NCBI RefSeq assembly: GCF_017875835.1
Contig: NZ_JAGING010000001.1
Location: forward strand, 2,294,001-2,358,000
Length of the DNA: 64,000 nt
Reading direction: 5' to 3'
Origin: Psychrobacter sp. PL19
GTDB taxonomy: Bacteria; Pseudomonadota; Gammaproteobacteria; Pseudomonadales; Moraxellaceae
The notes under the pieces were generated by a model that ran no database searches, was not told the DNA's origin, and was given only the letters and a program-made list of their open reading frames with translations. Numbering within the stretch: position 1 is the first letter of the stretch; each line of letters begins with the position of its first letter. This document shows, one piece after another, positions 25,790 to 35,000 of the stretch. Position numbers and translations under genes: made by a program.

Positions 25790-27034
25790 ATGACTGATTT
25801 AATAATTAAAAATGCACGACTAAAAAGTCATAAAGGCTTGGTTAATATTAGTATAAAAGAAGCTCATATTACGGGCATTGATGTCGTTGAAGATAATAGT
25901 ATTGATGATGACGTTATTTATGATGGCACTGTTTACGACGCAAAAGGTAATTTTGTCTGTTCTGGTTTTTATGAGAGTCACATACATCTCGATAAGGCCT
26001 GCATACTGGACCGCTGTAGCTTAGAGGAAGGCAATCTAGAAGAAGCGGTAGAAGAAACCGGTAAAGCCAAAAAAGAGTTTACTGAAGAAGATGTGTTTGA
26101 ACGCGCATCAAGAGTCATAGAAATGGCCATTAAAAAAGGCACCGTTGGCCTGCGAACCTTCGTCGAAACAGATGCTAAAACTCAATTGCGCAGTTTTGAA
26201 GCTATAAAGAGAGTCCAAAAGAAGTATGCATTTGCGATTGATATAGAAATTTGTGCCTTTGCCCAGGATGGCTTGACCAATGCACCACAAACCTATGAAC
26301 TGCTGCAACAAGCACTAGCACAGGGCGCGGATTTGGTAGGTGGTTGTCCGTACAAAGATGACCATCCAAACCAACATATCGAGATGATATTTGACTTAGC
26401 TGAGCAGTTTAATGTCAATGTTGATTTTCATCTAGATTTTGATTTAGATCCTGATAGCTCAACCATCCCAAAACTGGTAGAAGAAACCATCAAACGTAAC
26501 TATCAGGGCCGTGTGTCTATTGGTCATGTCACCAAGCTTTCTGCTATGGATAAGATGCAGCGAAGAGCAATGGCAGGTTTACTGAAGTTTGCTAATATCT
26601 CCTTAACTGTGTTGCCGGCGACCGATATCTATCTAAATGGGCGTAACTATGATGCTTTGATACCTAGAGGTATGGTTAACGCCAATGAATTGGCAGAAAT
26701 GGGCATTAATACCACTATTGCCAGTAACAATATTTTGAATGCATTCACGCCTTATGGTGATGCCTCATTGATTAGAATGGCAAATATGTATGCCAATATT
26801 GCTCAGCTATCTAAGGACACTGAAATGGCAGATGTTTTTGATATGATCAGCAAAAATGCAGCTAAATTACTGTCACACCAATCTGAGATAACAGTAGGTG
26901 CACCAGCTACCTTGGTAGTATTAGAAGCAAAGGATGAGATAGAGGCCATTAGAACCGCATCACAAGCAGTAGCAGGTTTTAAAAATGGTAAACAAACGTT
27001 TTACAATCACGCTGCTTATATTTGCTTTGAGTAA
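25790..27034 (+). CDS. Amidohydrolase of the cytosine deaminase-like group with altered metal site
   Basis: Protein of 414 residues. The ATG at 25790 is chosen because GAGGGAG lies six bases upstream; ATGs at 25787 and 25769 are alternatives. It is cytosolic. The N-terminal composite beta domain and the TIM-barrel amidohydrolase layout are visible: SHIHLDK (His64, His66), HLDFD (His214), SIGHVTK (His246) and TTIASNNILN (Asn313). By remembered comparison these align position for position with E. coli cytosine deaminase CodA, whose key residues are His61, His63, His214, Glu217, His246 and Asp313. The Glu217 and Asp313 equivalents appear to be Phe and Asn here. It is therefore probably not a true cytosine deaminase. 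It may be a related deaminase or hydrolase of N-heterocycles, or a dead paralogue. It is a single-gene unit with no transporter or regulator beside it. Confidence 0.75.
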   Translation: MTDLIIKNARLKSHKGLVNISIKEAHITGIDVVEDNSIDDDVIYDGTVYDAKGNFVCSGFYESHIHLDKACILDRCSLEEGNLEEAVEETGKAKKEFTEEDVFERASRVIEMAIKKGTVGLRTFVETDAKTQLRSFEAIKRVQKKYAFAIDIEICAFAQDGLTNAPQTYELLQQALAQGADLVGGCPYKDDHPNQHIEMIFDLAEQFNVNVDFHLDFDLDPDSSTIPKLVEETIKRNYQGRVSIGHVTKLSAMDKMQRRAMAGLLKFANISLTVLPATDIYLNGRNYDALIPRGMVNANELAEMGINTTIASNNILNAFTPYGDASLIRMANMYANIAQLSKDTEMADVFDMISKNAAKLLSHQSEITVGAPATLVVLEAKDEIEAIRTASQAVAGFKNGKQTFYNHAAYICFE

Positions 27035-27863
27035 CTCAAAAGTAAAAGCTGAAAAAATGAGGCTATTAGCGCAGCGGAATTGTTGGAACTGACTCAGTAG
27101 ATGATAGCACAGTAGGTTTAGACCAGTTATTTTCTTACTTCCTCTTCGCACGCGTGACAGAGGCTGCGGAAAATTCATATCAGCGGCACTGTATCGTCTT
27201 TAAATTGGATTGACTGTACGTATTCTTAGAGGCTTTTATCGTCTCAAATCTTTAGCCATCAACGAGCATTATCCTAGCTGGCAGAGGTCCTAATGAAGGT
27301 CCATTCAAACCAAAAAGTTGAGATGTAAAGATAACTTGACGGTGTTACTATTATAATTATGGGCGGGATTACCAAGCCAGTTGCCCAAATTTAGATTTGG
27401 TGAAGTACCATTATGATATTTGTTAAAATTTATTATAAAACATTACTTTAGTTAACGTGTTGGACTTGTTTCTTTACCTGATCGAACACGCTTGTCGTAT
27501 ATAGAGCGTTATAAAAATTATTCCACTTTTATAAATATTATGTTATGTTTATAATCACAACACACAACCAATTAATAGTATATAAAAGATTTATTTTGTT
27601 GCTATATTATGGATGTAGACTACTATATCCATAATTACGGTTATATACTAACACTTTAGTAACACTAAAGAGTATAATGGAGCCTAACAAATATATAGCC
27701 ATTGACAAACAACCCTATTGGCAAATAGCTAGCAATACTATTAATCACGTTAAATTAATACAATGGAATGGACGCTAGTGAGAGCAAACTGCTGTAATTA
27801 TAAAAGGCTTTAGTATCTCGGGCCTGCTGTAGTTTCGATACAGTAAATGACAAGGAGCTCAAA
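27035..27863. other. Gene-free, AT-rich stretch with two dyads
   Basis: There is no convincing gene in these 829 bases. The right half is very AT-rich. Two inverted repeats stand close together. One is at 27606-27635, with nine-base arms ATTATGGAT / ATCCATAAT. The other is at 27644-27676, where CTTTAGT-aac-ACTAAAG is flanked by TATACT / AGTATA, giving a 13-pair hairpin with a four-base bulge. They could be operators or structured RNA in the leader of the small gene that follows. Confidence 0.5.
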
Positions 27864-28109
27864 ATGCATAATATACTAACAGGTAGCGCTTTAACTCGCG
27901 CGATGCTAGAACGTGGTGACGAAAACATCTGGTGCGCTATAGATGATGATAGCGATGAACAAGCAATGACAGATCACGGCGGCAACGACTTTACAGCCCA
28001 CATTATATCTTTTAGTGATGGTAAATTTTTCTGTACAGGCGGTATGCCTTGGATGTTTGCTGTACCCGTCAAGATAAGTGAAGCATTGCAATCTGACGTA
28101 GGATTATAA
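27864..28109 (+). CDS. Small hypothetical protein
   Basis: Protein of 81 residues of unknown family, acidic, with no signal peptide or membrane helix. The start is well supported by AAGGAGCTCAAA before the ATG. Features visible: an N-terminal helix-like TGSALTRAMLERGD, an Asp-rich turn (IDDDSDEQAM), and a C-terminal half that reads as short beta strands (FTAHIISFSDGKFFCTGGMPWMFAVPV). It is probably a small cytosolic regulator or conserved domain protein. It stands alone, preceded by an unusually long structured AT-rich leader region and followed by a good terminator, which argues that it is an expressed monocistronic gene and not a chance frame. Confidence 0.65.
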   Translation: MHNILTGSALTRAMLERGDENIWCAIDDDSDEQAMTDHGGNDFTAHIISFSDGKFFCTGGMPWMFAVPVKISEALQSDVGL

Positions 28110-28253
28110 GCACCTCAAACGAAGGTAACGATAATAAAGTGCTATTACCTTTATTTATTGACTTACGGTAACTTCTAATATTACTAGGGCGTTGTTATTA
28201 ACTATTATTAGGCGCAATGTAGAGATGCGTCGTTGAACTCATTTATAATTAAG

Positions 28254-28276
28254 AATCCCTTATCTAGGGATTTTTT
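28254..28276 (+). terminator. Rho-independent terminator after the 81-residue gene
   Basis: Perfect seven-base stem AATCCCT / AGGGATT with a five-base loop, followed by further T residues. It lies about 145 bases after the stop codon of the small gene. Confidence 0.75.
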
Positions 28277-28446
28277 ATGTCTATATTTCAATATAACTTG
28301 GGAGGCGGAGTGCAAATAGAGATTTAATGCCACAACATCTAAAGTTGTTTTTATAGCCTATAGTGATTCAAATATCAGAAAATATTATAGGTATATATTC
28401 GTATTAAAAGCAGCTGTTAACACTGTTAATTTGAGCTTTAAGCCAT

Positions 28447-28479
28447 AAAAAAGCAAGACATTAGATGTCTTGCTTTTTT
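28447..28479 (-). terminator. Terminator of the autotransporter operon
   Basis: Fourteen-base perfect stem (AAAAAAGCAAGACA / TGTCTTGCTTTTTT) with a five-base loop. It is symmetrical, so it can act in both directions. It lies 28 bases beyond the stop of the BamE-like lipoprotein gene and should end the autotransporter-lipoprotein transcript. Confidence 0.85.
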
Positions 28480-28506
28480 ATTTAAAACGTCACAATATTA
28501 TTCAAA

Positions 28507-28947
28507 CTAACGATCAGCCTGGGAATACTTCTGACATGATGCAGGCTGCCAATAGATCTCTGTGACAAAAAATTCATCACCAAGCAGTCTTCCTTCGTAG
28601 CTATTATCAAAAATAACTTTATAGCGGCAGGTCTCTATATTCTTATTTGCATTAGAGAATTTGAGAATATAATCCCATTCGCGGGCGTTAAACCCTTCTT
28701 GAAAGTGTGGCGTACCAATCAGCTCATAGATCTCACTTTTGGTAGTGCCGACCTTAATTTTGGCCACGTCGCTTTGGTCAACGAGTTTACCCGATTTTTG
28801 CCATGCCTTACTTTCATCAGGAAATATTAAGTCATTAGCATCAACTGATCCATACTGAGCGCCAGGACTTACGTGCCAAGTACAACCCGTTGCAGTTAAC
28901 AGTAAAGCAGTAGCCAGTAGGCCATAACGGTATAGATGTAAATTCAT
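28507..28947 (-). CDS. BamE/SmpA-OmlA-like lipoprotein, short TpgA-like partner of the autotransporter
   Basis: Protein of 146 residues from the ATG at 28947, which has AAGGA eight bases upstream; a longer frame from 28986 would bury the signal peptide. The signal sequence ends in LTATGC with Cys22 as the likely lipidated residue, though Ala at -3 is a slightly atypical lipobox. Residues about 55-125 match the SmpA/OmlA (BamE) fold: VAKIKVGTTKSEIYELIGTP, then EWDYILKF. The gene starts 82 bases after the autotransporter stop on the same strand and shares its terminator, so it is almost certainly co-transcribed. In Acinetobacter the equivalent position holds TpgA, a BamE-like domain fused to an OmpA-C peptidoglycan-binding domain that anchors the autotransporter AtaA. 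Here the OmpA-C half is absent. Role in autotransporter assembly or stability is inference from this context. Confidence 0.8.
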   Translation of the reverse strand: MNLHLYRYGLLATALLLTATGCTWHVSPGAQYGSVDANDLIFPDESKAWQKSGKLVDQSDVAKIKVGTTKSEIYELIGTPHFQEGFNAREWDYILKFSNANKNIETCRYKVIFDNSYEGRLLGDEFFVTEIYWQPASCQKYSQADR

Positions 28948-29029
28948 TATGCGTTCCTTGATAGGTCTTGAGTGAATTGACAGCACCTATTTATTGAAAA
29001 TAGACACTGTCATCTTACGTTTGATTAAA

Positions 29030-32000
29030 TTAGAAATGGAAGCCTGCACCAATGGATCCACCAGCATTACCCTGGGTATCCGCAGTACCACTTACCTTCA
29101 TCACCCAACGTCCGTTATCAGAAACTCTAGAGACACCAACCGCTACTGCGCTTTCACCATTATAAGTCGCGATACCGCCACCTACCATAGATCTACCTGC
29201 GATATTAGACTGTGGTAATGAAGACATTGCCATCGCTGCTGAGATACCAGCATTCGCATCATCTTCAACCTCACCAATTCTGTAGCCTAACTCGTTGACG
29301 CTATTACCAAGTCTCCTCTCCATACGACTTAACTGACCGAAGTTGACGGCGTCGTCAAGTTCTCTGCCATCAACAACACCCTTAATACCGGCTGCGGTCA
29401 TATTTGGACCAGCGGCAGCGCCTGCGCTGTCTCTGAAACTTACACCTGTTTGATCAACGACCGTGCCATTTTTGCCTTCAGCATCAGTGGCAGAGAAGCC
29501 GTTTGCGCCATGGATGCTTCTGTTCTTGCCGTCAGTGACATCTGTGCCGGCACTGGTTGCGGTTGTTATGTTAGCGCCTGTAGCAATGGTTTGGCCAAGT
29601 GCTGTGATGTTATTGGCGTTGCCAGTAAGATCTGTTTGACTTGAACCTGTCGCACTATATTTAGTAGTATAATCACCGTTAGTAACGCTAGTACCAACAG
29701 CAGTGACTGTAGTTATATTACCTGCGCCATCATCAGCCTTGACGCTATCAACATTTAGGTTTTTAGAAGTAGATACACGATAATTAGTAGAGCCATCTCC
29801 GTTGGGTACTGAATCTACAACAATATTATCACCAGCGGTTACTGTGGTCTTAGCTGCCGCCGCTGTATTGACAGATTTGATTGCCTCATGAATACTACTT
29901 TTACCAGTATCGCCGATATTAGCGTTCGTGAAGTTACCAGTAGATGGGTTATAAACTGTAGTACCACCAATGATACCTGCGACACCAGCGCCTTGAGCAT
30001 ACAACTGACCGCCATTGATAGCATCTTTACTTCCTGTAGCAACAGAACCATCTGCAACGCCACTCAATACACGATCACCAGCTGTACCAGAGAAGTTTAC
30101 GTTAGTACCACCTGTTGTACCACCTACAGTGATGTTGCCAGTACCAGTAGGATTTTGCCGAACGATGCCAGTGGTGCCATTAGTTAGATTATTGATAGCA
30201 GTAGTGTTATTTCCAATGTTGTTAGTGTTGGTGGTAGTACGACCATCCAGATTGCCCAGTGCATCGCCAACATTATTAAAGACGTCAGCCCCATTGTTCA
30301 GGGTATACGTTGGCGCAGTATAGACGTTAGTTGTTGCGTTATAAGTTGCCCCGCCGCCCAGCGCTGCCATATTGCCTGCAACATTGGTATTGGTTCTATT
30401 TAACTGACGACCATTGATAGCTTGCTGACTAGTCGAAGTGATATCACCATCTAATATATCAACGATTTTAGATTGATTGACGCTTAAGCCTCTAGCATCA
30501 GTGGTTAATACAGTATCATTGGTTCCGTCACCGATAGTCACTTGATTAACCGTAATGTCATCAGCAAGATCATAGTTAATACCGTTGTCGCTATTGGTTG
30601 TGACTAGGTTACCATCAGTGTTAGTGAAGTTAACGGTTTGACCAAGTTCGACATTATCAACAGTACTGCTACCACCTTTAATATTAAAGCCTTGATCAGC
30701 AGCAGCTTGTGCAGCTATTACATCTTGATTGGTCTGGAACAGCTGACGACCATTAATAGCTTGTTGGCTAGTAGAAGTGACATCACCGTCTGCTATATCA
30801 ACGATTTTAGACTGATTGACACTTAAGCCTCTAACATCAGTATTCAGTAGAACGCTACCTAATTTAACACTACCGGTAGCACCTAAATCAAGATTCTTTT
30901 TGAGGTTGTATGTGATGTTGTTACCAGTTTTAGTGACTTGTAGATTGTTCTCACCAGCAGCGATACCGATGTCAACAACATCACCTGCTTTGACAGCAGC
31001 AGCACCATTACCATTGCTTTGTAAGGTAAAGCCTTGGTCTAATGCTGTGATTGCATCACCAACATTATTCTTAGATGCGCTATTTACCGTATACGTTGGC
31101 GCGCTAACCGTACCATTAGCATTGACACTTGAATTGCCACCGAAGTTATTAGCTACAGACTGTGCATTATTGAACAGCTGACGACCGTTGATAGCTTGTT
31201 GGCTACCAGCATTAACATTACCGTCTAATATATCAACGATTTTAGACTGATTGACACTTAAGCCTCTAGCATCAGTGGTTAATACAGTGTCGTTGGTTCC
31301 GTCGCCAATAGTCACTTGATTAACCGTAATATCATCAGCTAAGTCATAGTTCACACCATTATCGACAGTATTACTAACGACTAAGTTGCCATCAGTATTG
31401 GTGAAGTCGACCGTTTCACTAAGTTTGACGTTGTCTTTGGTTGTAACATTACTGTTAGTTGTGATGTTGAAGCCTTTACCCATGATTTGGTTCGTTTCAA
31501 AGAGCTGACTACCATTGATAGCTTGCTTACTGTTAGGACCTACTTTGCCGTCTTGAACGTTAGTAATTTTTTGACCACCCGCATTGATACCAGTAGATGT
31601 CACAGAAACTGTGCTGCCACCGAGAAAGGTTAGGCCATCAGAAGATATAAAAGTGTTACCTGCGGTCAAACCAGCAGCGTTTAGTACGTTAGGACCAACT
31701 GTCACACTATCAACGTCGATCTCTCTGTTTAAGCTGAAATCGATAATGTTGCCATTTTTCTCAACTAAGATATTAGTCTCACCAGTAACGGTACCGATGT
31801 CTACAGTTTCACTAGGTTGAATAGTGGTAGTGTCAGCGCTGTTGCTTTGTAACTTAAAGCCTTGGTTTAGGGCATCAATAGCTTCAGCAACGGTGCTTTG
31901 TGTTGTACCTGCAGTATTGCGCACGTTGTAAGTTGGCGCGCTAACCGTACCATCAGCGCTGACTACTGAACCGCCACCGAAGTTATTAGCTACAGACTGT

Positions 32001-35000
32001 GCATTATTGAACAGCTGGCTACCATTAATAGCTTGTTTGCTAAATTCACCGACATTACCGTCTGCTACATCAACGATTTTAGACTGATTGACACTCAAGC
32101 CTCTAACATCGGTAGTTAGTTTAGTGTCATTAGTGCCATTGCCAATAGTCACACTCTCTACAGTAATATCATCAGCTAGATCATAGTTGATCTTGTTATC
32201 AGTGTTAGTGACTACAAGGTTACTGTCAGTGTTAGTGAAGTCAACAGTTTCGCCTAGTTGGACATTATCTGCAGTACCACCTTGGGCGCTAATATTAAAG
32301 CCTTCACTGACTTTATTGTTAACTGCTTTAAGTTGGCTGACGTTCACCGCATCAGTATCTGCACCACCAGCGGCTACATTGGTCAATCGACGTTCATTAC
32401 CAGCACTGCCGATACTCACTACATTGCTACCAGTTGATGTTCCTACCACAGTTGAGCCAGTAGGTGTAAAGCTTCCGACAGTAGAGGCAGTCACATCAGT
32501 GTTATTACCGATACCTACTGCACCATTTACACCAGTACCAATAGTGATGTTATTACCCAGTGCAAAGGATCTATTACCAGCGATTGTATTATTGTTACCT
32601 AGTGCAAAGGATCTGTTACCACTGATTATATTGTCGTTGCCCAATGTAGTGGACTTATTACCACTTATGTTATTGTCATTACCAATGGTAAAGGATTTAT
32701 TACCAGCGATATTATTATCGTTGCCTAATGAATAGCTGTTATTACCTGTGATAACAGTCGGATCACCGATAGCACCAGAGTTATTGCCAGAGACCTCATT
32801 ACCAGTACCGATACTGATACTAGATTTACCAGAGGCTATTGCGTTTTTACCCATTGCAATGGAGTTATCACCCGTTGCATCTGCCGTAGAACCGACACTA
32901 AGCGCGCCGTTGCCACTATCTTCGCGAACGATACCAGTTACACCATTGGTTAAGTCAGCAATCAGATCGTTAGTTGTATTTAACTGACTACCATTAATAG
33001 CTTGCTGACTGGTTTCATCAACACGGCCATCAGCGACACCTTTGATGGTATTGCCGCCGTTGAATAGACCGTCTTCAGTCAATCTAACAGGATTGCCGTT
33101 ACCTTGAGTGCCACCAAGTACACTAATGCCAGCGTTATTTACAGTGGTTGCGCCAGTTTCGATACTACCAGTTGCGCCTAAGTCAACGTTCTCCGCAAGC
33201 TCTACAATCAGACCATTACTACCGTCATTGCTTACTGCGATATTGCCTGTAGTCAGATTACCTATCGCACCACCAGTGATATCTAGGCGTTGACCTAACT
33301 TACGAGTGATAGTAAGACCGTTATCACCTCTGAATTTTAAGCCTTGATCGATAACTTGGTTAGTCTCAAACAGCTGGCTACCATTAATAGCTTGTTTGCT
33401 AAATTCACCGACATTACCGTCTGCTACATCAACGATTTTAGAACCGTTAACACTAAAGCCTCTACCGTCACTATTGGTTAGCGAAGCATCACCTATTTTG
33501 AGGCTACCAGCGCTGCTTAGATCGATTTGGTTTTTTAGAGCAACTTTGATACCAGAACTATCAGCTGTCAAAGCAATATTATCACCTGTGATAAAGTTAG
33601 CAGTATTGTCATCCTTATCAAGGGTTTTAACAGTAACACCATCAATTTGAGTAATGACATTCTGCATAGCGCTGTCAGCTTTACCTAAGCTGTCTTTAGT
33701 GCCTTGACTTAGATCAACCGCATAGTCAGTCAAGTTGTTGGCATCAGTAGTAGAGGTTACTTCTAATGCAAGAGAGCCTGCCGAGGTTTTAGAGCCATTG
33801 GCATTGACAGTATAGATGTCTTGACCGTTAAGGCCCGTAGACTTCTCAACATCAGCGACGTTAGTACCTGCAACCACTTCTGTTCTTGCAGCAGCAGCAG
33901 AACCGGTAAGCTGGCTTAGGTTAACGGCGTCAGTTGGGTCAACACCGTTAGAGACCCGTGTGATTCTTCTGTTACCCGCATCGATACCAGATTTAGTAAC
34001 ACTTGGTCCATTAAGAATGTTGAGACCGTTGCTGCTGAGAGTAGCAGCGCCAGCGCCAGTAAGGCTACCGAATCGGCCACTAGCAAAAGTAAGACTGTTG
34101 CTATTTAAGGTAGCACTAGAACGACTTAATGGAGTAAACCCTATTTGTCTTACTATGGAAACGCCAGTATCGCTAACTGTAGTATTGACACTTAGTAGCC
34201 CATTTCTACCCATTCTCACGCTACCATTAGTGCCAAGATCAATGTCTTCAGCCAGTTTGACGGATAAGGTATCCGTACCATCAGCAGTTACGCTGATGTT
34301 TGTAGTTGCTGAGTTAGACGCAACTGTTCTACCACCTTTGACTTTGAGCGTTTGACCAAGCTTACGAGTAACTGGACTACCGTTATCACCAGCAAAAGTG
34401 AGGGGAGTCTGTACTGCAGTATTAAGAGCGTTCACAGCACCAGCGACAGTATCAACTGCTGATGTTGCTCCGGTAGCAGTATTAACTATTACATTATAAA
34501 CAGGAGCAGTATAACTACCATTAACAGAGTCATAGCTACCACCAAGCGCGGCCATATTGCCTTGAGAAATAACTCTATTTTCTGTCACGTTACTGTTAGT
34601 GGTAAATAATTGGCTACCATTAACTGCATCAGTTGATGCTGCGTTTAGAGCACCTGCTGCCACATTAATAACCTGACGCTCGCCGCCATCAGAACCAACG
34701 CTGACTACACCAACTGCTTGGCCGGCACCGGTTTCAATTGTGAAAGCGCGATCGCTAGAACCGTTGCCCAGCACTACACTGTTATCTTGGCTTGTAACGA
34801 CATCATTACCTAAAACAAAGGTGTTATCGTTATCAATAGTATTGTTGTTACCAATGGCATAACTACCGGTACCGCTAACTGAGTTAGGATCACCAAACGC
34901 ACCTGAGTTGTCACCAGAGACTACGTTTCCAGTTCCAATAGCGATACTAGAAGTACCAAATGCTTTTGAGCCTGTGCCCATCGCAATCGAGTTCACGCCG

